Source of the DNA: Hondaea fermentalgiana
Taxonomy: Eukaryota > Sar > Bigyra > Thraustochytrida > Thraustochytriidae
Reading direction: 5' to 3'
Length of the DNA: 64,000 nucleotides
Assembly: GCA_014084085.1 (NCBI GenBank)
Contig: NPFB01000115.1
Span: 171,054-235,053 of the forward strand
Shown here: one piece after another, positions 28,998 to 37,279 of the stretch
Position numbering within the stretch: the stretch's first letter is position 1
How the letters are laid out: every line of letters begins with the position of its first letter
Program-made: the position numbers and the translations under genes
Notes under the pieces: model-generated
What the model was told of the DNA's origin: nothing
What the model saw: the letters and a program-made list of their open reading frames with translations, nothing else
The model's database searches: none

Positions 28998-29888
28998 ATG
29001 GCGCGCGAGGGCGCGACGAGGAAGAAGAAGTCGACGAAGAGACCCCGGACGGAAGGCGGCGGCGCCAAGGACGGGGCCGCTGGCGCTGCTGGTGGAGGCG
29101 CCGCGGTGCGCGAGGGACCACGACGCGGGGGCGGCGGGAAGAGGGCACGCCGCGAGGCGGGGCCGGAGGTGGTCCCGCAGAAGGACCACGACGCGGTGCT
29201 GGCGGCGCTGGAAAAGGTCGCGTGGACGGAGGTCGTCAACACGTCCCGCAAGAACGTCATCCCCGGCGACGCGCCCAAGTGCGCCAAGGGAAAGCCATAC
29301 TGCATGTCCTTCATCCTCGGACCGAACATGAAGGACCCGGAGCGCCGTCCGAGCTACTGGACGGAGCAGAACCCCGAACTCTTTCGTCTGCTCTGCGAAC
29401 TAATGAAGAAGCGCGACCCGGACCACCAGTTCACCAATATCACCATCAACAAGAACCTTCGCTGCAAGCCGCACAGGGATCGAGGAAACCACGGCATGTC
29501 GTACATTATTGGCTTTGGCGACTACCAGGGCGGCGAGCTCATGGTCGGGCCCCGCTCCGCCAAGGCTCCGGGTAATGACCCCGTCGCAGAGGCGCAAGCA
29601 GGTCGCGGCTTCGTTAAGCACATCATCCGAAGACGCTGGCTTTCTTTCTTCGGAGCACAAGAGACTCACTTCACCGCACCTTTTACGGGAGACCGCTACA
29701 CATGCGTCTTTTATAATTTCCCAGACGTGCACGTGAACACAAAGCGTCTTACAGCGAATGCGAAAGCGTCAACCGCGGACACCTCCTTCGGCTCCAAGGC
29801 ACCGCAAACCGCCATCGATCCTGCTTTTCGTAGCAAATTAGAGGCGTACAAGGCGAAGCTAAAGCGTGCACCACGCGCGCGAAAATAG
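28998..29888 (+). CDS. 2OG-Fe(II) dioxygenase, possibly TET/JBP-like
   Basis: The protein is 296 residues from the ATG at 28998; the frame is open upstream only through GC-rich spacer. The first 55 residues are basic and Ala/Gly-rich (RKKKSTKRPR, GGGGKRARR), consistent with nuclear localisation. The catalytic core has the iron facial triad His159-x-Asp161 (KPHRDRGNHG) and a distal His224 (ETHFTAP). Arg233 follows nine residues later (GDRYTCVFYN), the usual 2-oxoglutarate carboxylate ligand. GFGDYQGGELMVG is the GG-turn typical of double-stranded beta-helix oxygenases. The H-x9-R-Y-x-x-V-F-Y ending resembles TET/JBP nucleic-acid oxygenases, but prolyl hydroxylase-like or other families are not excluded. 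The substrate is unknown. Confidence 0.75.
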   Translation: MAREGATRKKKSTKRPRTEGGGAKDGAAGAAGGGAAVREGPRRGGGGKRARREAGPEVVPQKDHDAVLAALEKVAWTEVVNTSRKNVIPGDAPKCAKGKPYCMSFILGPNMKDPERRPSYWTEQNPELFRLLCELMKKRDPDHQFTNITINKNLRCKPHRDRGNHGMSYIIGFGDYQGGELMVGPRSAKAPGNDPVAEAQAGRGFVKHIIRRRWLSFFGAQETHFTAPFTGDRYTCVFYNFPDVHVNTKRLTANAKASTADTSFGSKAPQTAIDPAFRSKLEAYKAKLKRAPRARK

Positions 29889-30188
29889 GAGCTTTTTCCT
29901 GATGTAGAGAGAGAGAAATTGAGTCGACATGCTTATTTTTATTCCAAAACGTTCGTTTCGTGACAAAGCTGGGTAGGTATGTTCCGATCAATTGCACTTG
30001 GCCAGACGCCTTCATTTTTTTCGTCAAGAGACGGAGTTCGTTTGGACCTGATTTGATCAGTGACCCACATGAGTTTCATGAGTGGAGAAACCTCACTAGC
30101 GTCTTCTCATTCTCTTTCCTTTCTTTTTTTTATGTAAAATAAGTCGCCTTGTCATGGGGAACCTTCAGAAACAAGAAGCCATTTAGCT
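29889..30188. other. Intergenic region
   Basis: These 300 AT-richer bases follow the dioxygenase stop. T-rich stretches near 30110-30135 may be part of a 3' UTR or of the promoter of the next fragment. No gene is seen. Confidence 0.45.
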
Positions 30189-30677
30189 ATGGAGGAGGAC
30201 GCGCGCGCTCGTAACACTGGCGTCCGACCCCAGGATGGCGTCGGTGCGCCTTTCCTGGTGCCTGTACCGGACGAGGAGCTCGCAGGCGTGGAGGAGTGGG
30301 ACGAAGAGAAGCTGCTTGCCAAGGTCACTCTCCCATGGATCGAGCGACTCAGCGCCGCTCAAGTTGACGCNNNNNNNNNNNNNNNNNNNNNNNNNNNNNN
30401 NNNNNNNNNNNNNNNNNNNNNNNNNNNNNNNNNNNNNNNNNNNNNNNNNNNNNNNNNNNNNNNNNNNNNNAAGATTGAGGGAGCGCTGAGTGCGCTCCAC
30501 ACGGCTGGGTATTTGCACGGAGACGTGGCGCTACGTAACATCGTTATCAATAGTTCCGGGGATGTCAAGCTCATTGACCTTGGGCGTGCACGCAAGCTGT
30601 TGAGCCCGGGCGAGGCATCTGATGAGCTCAAGATCGTGAGGGAAACATTGCTTCCGCAACTGAGAAGTATCGTCTGA
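30189..30677 (+). CDS. Protein-kinase-like domain fragment interrupted by a gap
   Basis: The left part encodes about 60 residues of acidic sequence starting MEEDARARNTGV. After the N run the right part encodes ALHTAGYLHGDVALRNIVI and then VKLIDLGRARKL. These are the HxDxxxxN catalytic loop (HGDVALRN) and a DLG metal-binding motif of the protein-kinase-like fold, followed by only about 35 residues. The ATP-binding lobe would have to lie in the gap, whose length is unknown; the matching frame on both sides depends on the arbitrary 100-N length. HGDxxLRN loops are common in small atypical kinase-like proteins. The lack of a C-lobe after the DLG suggests truncation or decay. Confidence 0.5.
   Translation: MEEDARARNTGVRPQDGVGAPFLVPVPDEELAGVEEWDEEKLLAKVTLPWIERLSAAQVDXXXXXXXXXXXXXXXXXXXXXXXXXXXXXXXXXXKIEGALSALHTAGYLHGDVALRNIVINSSGDVKLIDLGRARKLLSPGEASDELKIVRETLLPQLRSIV
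30371..30470. other. Assembly gap (100 N)
   Basis: A placeholder-length N run inside the kinase-like reading frame. Unlike the other two gaps, it is not flanked by a simple repeat. Confidence 0.95.
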
Positions 30678-31194
30678 TCAATTGAGTTTACTATAGTCAG
30701 TGCGAGGCAAGGTACTCCCAGCCTTGCACCGCACTGTTGCCGTCGATCGTGACACTTCACGAGACCAGCCACCAAAAGGACTAGTGTCTGTTAGACAGAT
30801 CACGGGCCGAATCGACAAGACATGATGATAATAATTTGTTGTTGCTGTGTCCTAACAAGGTGGAGCGGTCGGCGTTCGTGCCCTTGTCTCTACTTTGCGT
30901 CGGCATTCGGTATACGACGAAGTTGCAACAGCCCCCCCTTGCTTACCTAATAGGATAGAGGAGACGCCACGGCCCTTATATAACACTCGTCGCGATGACT
31001 TACTACCTATGGCTGACGAAACAACCCTAACCACACACACCTACACCCTCTTTGATCTTAATTTCTGATCCTTGATGCAAAACGCTTTCGCGGTCGGTCT
31101 CAGTAAACGCTTCTTCTGGGGCCGGGCAGAACACAATCACAGTCACAAGCTCCATACCATGAGTAGTGAAACATATCTTTTTCAATCTAGCACA
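30678..31194. other. Intergenic region upstream of the astacin pseudogene
   Basis: About 0.5 kb with no supported gene. It includes an ACCCTAACC element (around 31024-31032) and a CA-rich run. A TATA-like TATATAA occurs near 30976. Confidence 0.4.
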
Positions 31195-32455
31195 ATGAAG
31201 CTCGCGCTCTCGTTGATCCTTGTTTCAGCGGCATCTGCTGCCACCACCATTAGCACCAACACTACTGCTACTGCTATTGCTACTGCTATTACTTCTGCAA
31301 AGCCGACACCGACACCTTTGTTGAAGGGGATACTATCGCAGACTATGACCTCGTGGCGGCTCCTACGGAAAGAAAGTCGCCGAAGTGTCAAATGAAATAC
31401 TACTCCCCACTGCACCTGCACGCCAGATGGTGGGTACAAACGGGCTGGAAGGATAATACAAATCTGTGAAGTGGTCCGGCGGTGTCGTCCAATTCTAGAT
31501 CAATGCGAACGAATTCTGCGAAGGAGACCAGGACAAATTCAGTACCCTCTTCGCCAGCCTGAATGACACCTTCAAGGGTTTGATTGTGTTTCGTCCACGA
31601 CAAGTTGGAGGCGACAAAGCTTTCATCCACGTTACACGGTACCAAGGCGGCTGCTTCTCTTGTCTTGGACACAATGGCGGGGAATGCATTGTGCACCTTG
31701 GTCAAGGGTGCGCTGGTCGCCGAGGTTTCGAGCACGAGGCCATGCATGCACTAGGCGTGTGGCACGAACAGAGTCGCCCTGATCAAGATGACCACGTTGT
31801 TATCCTGTGGGATAACAATAAAGAGGGGAAAGAGAGCGAATTTTAAGAGCGCTCTTCCATCGACTCCCTTGGTTTTGGATATGACATCTACAGTGCGATG
31901 CATTACAGCCCAAAGTCGTTCAGCAAGAATGGTGAGAGAACGATCGATATCATCGACCTACCGGGTGGGATTATGGGCAATAACAACGGTGTAACAGAGA
32001 ATAACATTGCACAAGTCCTGGCCTTTTACACGGACGCACCGCCGAAGCCCACCGCTACACCTGAGCCAACGGCAAAAGCCACACCCTATCCTACAACCGG
32101 GCCCACAACGCTAGCCACACCCCAAACTGTACCGCTGACGCCAGAGCCCACTACCCTTGGAACTGTGGCGCCGACGACAGCGCTAACAGCGGTGCCTACA
32201 GACAGCAGCGAGAAGGACCTTCGGCGCCTGTGCAGGAAGTTTGGCGATAGAGGAGCATGCGAAACTAGCGAGGACGGGTAGGGTCTTTGTGCGTGGAATT
32301 GCAGGCGCGATAAGTGCGTGGTTCGGAAACACGCAGAATGCCTGCACTCCGCTTCAGCTTCGCCACCGAACTTCGATGAGTTCGATCGCAAGACAAAATG
32401 TGGGCGCTTGAAGACAGTCGGTCAAGCGAGTGAATTCCTTGATTATACGATCAAA
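31195..32455 (+). pseudogene. Astacin-type (M12A) secreted zinc metalloprotease, degraded
   Basis: An ATG at 31195 opens a signal-peptide-like segment (MKLALSLILVSAASA) and a Thr-rich stretch, but that frame ends at 31395. Astacin-like sequence resumes in another frame. The zinc signature HEAMHALGVWHEQSR (near 31728-31772) and the Met-turn region SAMHYS (near 31889-31906) are both intact. A Pro/Thr-rich linker follows. The catalytic frame is interrupted by in-frame stops at 31496, 31844 and 32279, and at least one frame change lies upstream. Astacins are secreted peptidases. Several independent lesions make a pseudogene the simplest reading; undetected introns are the alternative. The 3' limit is uncertain because the frame runs into the convergent Sel1 gene. 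Confidence 0.72.
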
Positions 32456-32459
32456 CGAG

Positions 32460-33929
32460 CTAACCAGAGTCTGCAGGACGCAAAGGAGACTCGATGTCGC
32501 GCACAGCCTGCAAAATGTCACGCGCAACGGCCTCGTCCTTTTCCAGTGGACCTTCCCCATGAAAGTACATGCTCGCAATGTTTTTGTAGGCATCCAAGGA
32601 CCCGAGACTAGCTGCGTGCTCATACGCCCGATACGCCTCGAGGTGATCGCGCGGGGTACCCAAGCCATTGTAATGCATCGCACCCGCATTGAGCGCTGCC
32701 TCGGCGTGACCTTCGACAGCGGCGCGCTCAAAGAATCGCAACGCGCGTTGATAGTCGACGCTCTCGTTGCCCATCAAGCTCCCCTCTTCTTGCATACACA
32801 ACGATCCACAATAGAAGAGCGCCTCGGCGTCATTCTGTGCGACAGCCGCATCCAAGTACCCTTTGGCGGCCGAATACAAGTCGGGATCATCGCTTAGCAT
32901 TTGTGCTGCGTAAAGCTGCGCTTGGGTGTGTCCCTGCCCTGCGGCGCGCGCAATAAAGTCCCAGCCGGACGCAATGTCGCCTCCCTCGAAAGCAGGATCA
33001 ATACGAGCGTCCCCTTCGATCAAGTACTTGCCGAGCCAGAATTCTGCACTTTTGTCTTTGCACGTTTCGGCGGCAATGGTCATAAGTCGAAGCGTTTCAG
33101 AGCCATCAGGCTGCAAAAGCTCGGGGATACCGTCATAATAAAGATTGGCAAGATTGTACAGCGCGTCCGGATGTGGCGGATCCGCTTCGGCAGCCTCTTT
33201 GTAAAAAGCGAGAGCATCATGCGAGGTGATGTCCATTGCGCGCTCCATCGTGGTGCGATGCGACTCGTCTTGAAACCATGCGTTGCCGAGAATGACCATG
33301 GCGTCGGTGTTGCCTGCCCCTGCAGCCGTAAAGAGCCATCCAAGGCCTTCTCGACGCTTTTCGGCGGGTGACAATTGGTCTTCCTTTTTCTTTTTCCGGT
33401 TGAGATTACGGATGCGGACAATTTCGAGCTTGGTCTCCTGTGCGTTGCGCAAGCCGCCCGTAGGGATTCCGCGATGATCGAGCGTTGGGACCATTTCCTG
33501 CAAGACGTCGCTCTTCCCACCAGACTCTGTGGCCTCCTTCTTTTGCTGGGCCTCTTCGAGAGTGCTATCGGCAAGGAGCTTTTGGCCCAGCGCACGCTGC
33601 GCCTCGACGAGGCCTTTTTCTGCCGCCTCGCGCAGTTTTTTCTCAGCGGCGCGGGGTCTCGAGCTGCGAGCCATCAGGTCAGCGGCCTCCGCGAAGAGTT
33701 TCTCTGCGTCAGCGTCGCTGCTCCGAGCGCTGCTGCTACGACTGCTCAGGCCGCGGCGCCACGAGGACGTCGCGCTCGCGGCCGACAGCTTTGCCCGTGT
33801 CACTCCCAAGAAAGGTCCCGAGGCCGAAGCTTCTGCCGCGAGTAGTCGCTGCTGCGGTTCGCCCAAACGCGCCCCCCGCGTCGCCGCCACGCCTGCACAG
33901 TGCAGCGTCGCCCGCGCCGCCCTCAACAT
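32460..33929 (-). CDS. Sel1-like repeat protein with probable mitochondrial presequence
   Basis: The protein is 489 residues. The N-terminus MLRAARATLHCAGVAATRGA is Arg/Ala-rich with no acidic residues for about 20 positions, like a mitochondrial targeting peptide. At least five Sel1-like repeats follow, for example DALYNLANLYYDGIPELLQP, AEALFYCGSLCMQEEGSLMG, AEAALNAGAMHYNGLGTPRD and LDAYKNIASMYFHGEGPLEK. Sel1 repeats are alpha-solenoid protein-interaction modules; in ERAD SEL1L they occur in an ER protein, but mitochondrial Sel1 proteins such as COA7 also exist. No transmembrane segment is seen. The specific partner is unknown. The 3' end approaches or overlaps the tail of the convergent astacin pseudogene. 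Confidence 0.8.
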   Translation of the reverse strand: MLRAARATLHCAGVAATRGARLGEPQQRLLAAEASASGPFLGVTRAKLSAASATSSWRRGLSSRSSSARSSDADAEKLFAEAADLMARSSRPRAAEKKLREAAEKGLVEAQRALGQKLLADSTLEEAQQKKEATESGGKSDVLQEMVPTLDHRGIPTGGLRNAQETKLEIVRIRNLNRKKKKEDQLSPAEKRREGLGWLFTAAGAGNTDAMVILGNAWFQDESHRTTMERAMDITSHDALAFYKEAAEADPPHPDALYNLANLYYDGIPELLQPDGSETLRLMTIAAETCKDKSAEFWLGKYLIEGDARIDPAFEGGDIASGWDFIARAAGQGHTQAQLYAAQMLSDDPDLYSAAKGYLDAAVAQNDAEALFYCGSLCMQEEGSLMGNESVDYQRALRFFERAAVEGHAEAALNAGAMHYNGLGTPRDHLEAYRAYEHAASLGSLDAYKNIASMYFHGEGPLEKDEAVARDILQAVRDIESPLRPADSG

Positions 33930-35016
33930 CGTGGTTGTCTCGTTCTCGAACTACTTGTTGTTGGCGTGAGCGGCCAAGGCTCTTTCATGCTATGGCCATC
34001 GTGGTCTTATGCAAGCAGCAGCAGCAACAGCAGCAGCAGCACGCGAGCAGGACCTTACGCCCTCGAGGAGTTTACTTTGCGCACTCCCCGCTTGGTCGCT
34101 TTTGCTCGCTTTGGGCTTCGCCTGCCCACGTCCGCGGCAGACTCAGTTGCGTCAAGACTCGTGGTGCGAGCAACACACACATAAGGCAGGCCTTTGCGAT
34201 TGGTCGACAACGTCCAAAGACAGCCAAAGGCCGCGAAAAAAGCCAACACCTTGTTCGACGCACGACAAGTCCTCGAGTCATCTCAACCATGGCAAGGGAA
34301 AAGAGTCATAACCTAAATCTCTAGCGCTGGCTGACCGCCCTTTGGTGCCTTGCTTGGCTGCGAGAAGACGACAACCGTGTCAGCGTGCACCCATGCAGGG
34401 CTCTTTTACACTGCAGTCCTGATCTCGTTCAAGTCGGACGTGGCGACTCCTTGCCGCTTGCAGCTGAGTTCCGTCCTTCCGCGCGCCTCGGCGCAAGCAC
34501 ACAGATCATTCTACTAGCATGTCAACACTCACATCAACTTCAAGATGCAAGGCCTAGTATAGGTGTAGGTGTGGGCGCCCCTCGAGCAGAATCTCGCTCA
34601 AGCTGGGCGGGCGGGCGAGACTTTTACGTCCTTCGGACCTCGCGCACCGCGCCGCGTGCCGTCCGGGCCGGGAAAGACCCCGGGCTTGAGCAAGCGTCAA
34701 GGCGCTGGTGGCTGACCACGGGTTCAGGTCGCCCCGCGAGGTGCGTCTGCATGCATCGCCAGGGCCGACGGCGCACTTTGTGCACGTGCGGAGGCACGGC
34801 ACGCGCAAAGCTTTTCCTAGAATCTGGTCTGCCCGACTTGGAGGGGGAAGCAAGCTAGCTCGCGAGCAAGCGGTGCAGACAAACCTGCAAGCACGCGACT
34901 GATATGAGTGAGCGGCCAAGCAAGCACGCAAGCAAAGAAACCAGCAAGGACGCGGTTGAGCGAAGCGAGCAGAGCGCACGTAGGAACGCGAGCTAGGTAA
35001 AGCAAGCGTGAGCGCG
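33930..35016. other. Divergent intergenic region
   Basis: About 1.1 kb separates the Sel1 gene and the cytochrome b561 gene. It contains a short CAG run (about 34015-34040) and GCAA-rich sequence near 34915-34945. Open frames here show no motif. Confidence 0.5.
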
Positions 35017-35697
35017 ATGACCGCGACGACCGCGATGCCGCGCGAGCTTGCGGAGGCAGCAATCGAGGCGGACCCGGAGACTATGGATATCGTGCGTCTT
35101 GTGCATGGAGCCCTCATGCTCGAGTCGTTTGCGCTGCTCGTACCACTTTTGATCTCATATGGATTCCGCAAGGTGAGGTCTTCGTATATTGGCGCCTCAA
35201 GCGCAGTAACATCGACGTCGAGCCTACCCATGCAACAAGAGAGCTTACTCGTCAACCCTCTGGAGAGTGTATTCTTCTTTCGCCATGTGGTGATTGCCTA
35301 TGTCGCCTTTGCTTCGCAGATTGCCGGCATCATTCTCATTGTCCTCTTTAAATCGGAGCACCTTGACTCCACGCACGCCAAGGTTGGCGTTGCGGTTATG
35401 GGCGTTGTAGTACTGCAAATGGTGCTTGGCATTTTCCGTCCCAACAAGTTTACACGCCCCGCGTGGTGGATTTTTCTTCATCGTCGCTTGCTCCCCATGC
35501 TGGTATTCTTAGGCGGACTAGCGGCCATTGCGCTAGGAATGCTCGAGAAGAGCAAGTTGGATGGACAGTCAACCGAATCACTTTCTGATTTTGGGAGCTA
35601 TGAGTGGCTTGTGGTTATCCTTGCCTCCACCATTGGTCTACTCTATGTTGTCGCAAGCTTTGCAAATAACAAGCTTCGCAAGATTCCCGACTTTTGA
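35017..35697 (+). CDS. Cytochrome b561-domain membrane protein
   Basis: The protein is 226 residues from the ATG at 35017. Four histidines sit in hydrophobic helices: His30 (LVHGALML), His90 (FFFRHVVIAYVAF), His120 (STHAKVGVAVMG) and His155 (IFLHRRLLPML). This is the two-haem ligand set of b561 proteins. A GxxRPNKFTRP loop precedes the fourth helix, and a last hydrophobic helix (WLVVILASTIGLLYVVASFA) precedes the short tail. Such proteins move electrons across membranes from ascorbate or reduce ferric iron. No DOMON domain is attached. An unusual Ser-rich insert (about residues 52-80) separates the first two His helices. There are two further in-frame Met codons near the start (residues 7 and 23). 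Confidence 0.85.
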   Translation: MTATTAMPRELAEAAIEADPETMDIVRLVHGALMLESFALLVPLLISYGFRKVRSSYIGASSAVTSTSSLPMQQESLLVNPLESVFFFRHVVIAYVAFASQIAGIILIVLFKSEHLDSTHAKVGVAVMGVVVLQMVLGIFRPNKFTRPAWWIFLHRRLLPMLVFLGGLAAIALGMLEKSKLDGQSTESLSDFGSYEWLVVILASTIGLLYVVASFANNKLRKIPDF

Positions 35698-36586
35698 GAA
35701 CAGAATTGGGCCTGCTGGCTCTTGTCGACATGATCCTTGAAAGCGTATATACATTTTTTGTCTTTGTTTGATTGTCTCCTTGCGTCTTGTGAAGAAGAAG
35801 AAGAAGAAGAAGACAATGGAAGTGGAGACTATACGACAAGCAAACGTTCGGTCAATGACGAACATCTTATCCTTCGGTTTGTTTTTATTTCAATCTGGAC
35901 AGAGACTGGAAATGCAAAATAACAACTTCATGTGCGCACTGCACAGCATAGCTTCGTAGTATCACGGGCCACAAATCTACCAGCGTGCATGTGATAACTC
36001 TTGAAAGCTACTATTTTAAAACTAAAGTACTCTTGTGATCGCGTTGAGTATTCATCAGACAAATATACAAGAGTGCAAGTGTTTGTATTGACGACTATCT
36101 ATCCATCATCGACCGAGACAGGACCTGTTAGCCGGCTGGTTCCGCACGCACAGACAAGCTCTGCCATGGAAGCTAGTCCTTTACAACTGAGCACCTTGCT
36201 TCAGACAAAGTATATGAGGTCCACGTCGAAGCACAGACCTGTTGATTGTTGTGGCGCTCGTCCGCTCGCTCGCTCGCTCGACACGAATGTCTTTGGAAGT
36301 AGTTGGAAAGCAAGACCAAGCCTTCCCCTCGTGCTGGAAAGACTTGCGACAACGTCATTGTGATGTCGCACAAGCGCCTGATGATCCAGGCTGCAGTGCA
36401 AAATCAAGACCAGACGCTTGACAACCGCCATTCGCGTCGTCTCCCTGCCGTGCCCTGCCATCGCACGCATCGTGCAGGACTCGACTTCGTTAGCTTTTCA
36501 ATCGACGACATCTGCGTGCATAAAAGTCTAGCATTCGTCAAGATTCTGCCAGGCGTGCGAGGACGGCCAGAGCCTTTGTGCAGAGC
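35698..36586. other. Intergenic region
   Basis: About 0.9 kb without a supported gene. It contains a GAA microsatellite near 35793-35813 and otherwise AT-richer sequence. Confidence 0.5.
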
Positions 36587-37108
36587 ATGGTCTTTCGTTT
36601 TCTGAGGACGGTGGTTGGGCAGCAAAGTGCTCACCCAGCCAGCATAACTACAACAGCAAAGCCGAAACCAGCCTCGAGAAAACAACCACCAAGGACCTCT
36701 TGCGTGCGCTCCGGGAGGGCTGCCGGGCGTGTGCGCGGCATCGCGGGGCGCGCCCCTCGACCTGGCGCCCGCGGTGCGAGCTCACTGGTGCGCGGCGGCT
36801 TTGCAGGGGCGTCGTTCTCGCGCGTCAAAGTTGGCCAACGAAGAGGCGGCTTCAGCGGCAGCGGCAGGCGACAGCGGCTAGGCGAGCGCAAGGTAAACGT
36901 ACGGTTTGTTCGCGGTCAGGACTTGACGGCCAAGGTGGGCGGACAGCGGTGGCAGGTATTCGTTGTCGAGAAGATCGTTGTACAACGCGAGGAAGCGATC
37001 GTGCGCGTGGCCTTCGATTTGCGTCTACGCGAGCGCGAGAATCCCGCGAATCACGCTCCACCTTGTCAAGCGAATATTGCGCTGGATTTGCAGCAACTTC
37101 TTGCCTAG
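36587..37108 (+). CDS. Uncertain ORF in frame with the downstream PWWP-PHD gene
   Basis: The ATG at 36587 opens a 173-residue frame. The first half is basic, Arg/Gly-rich and Ala-rich, beginning MVFRFLRTVVGQQ like a weak mitochondrial presequence. The second half (ERKVNVRFVRGQDLTAKVGG, then QVFVVEKIVVQREEAIVRVA) has alternating hydrophobic residues that look like real beta strands. It ends in TAG at 37106-37108. The downstream PWWP-PHD frame is in the same register, 172 bases further on, with no other stop between. It could be a separate small gene, a 5' exon, or chance. I do not recognise a family. Confidence 0.3.
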   Translation: MVFRFLRTVVGQQSAHPASITTTAKPKPASRKQPPRTSCVRSGRAAGRVRGIAGRAPRPGARGASSLVRGGFAGASFSRVKVGQRRGGFSGSGRRQRLGERKVNVRFVRGQDLTAKVGGQRWQVFVVEKIVVQREEAIVRVAFDLRLRERENPANHAPPCQANIALDLQQLLA

Positions 37109-37279
37109 AGGGCAGCAAAGCATCGCGTTTCCTCCCGCGTCGCAGAAACTCGCTTCGCTATTCGCGTCTGTGCGGCCGTCGTGAGCCCGCTCGCCGAAGC
37201 GATCGACCTTGCCGTTGTAGGAGAGCCACGAATCTCTGTTGTGCGCAGCGAGCGCTCCGAACTACTCGGGCGCGCGACG

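Noticed and set aside
34554..35255. Minus-strand frame overlapping the b561 start
   Set aside because: Antisense to a clear cytochrome b561 gene and lacking any motif.
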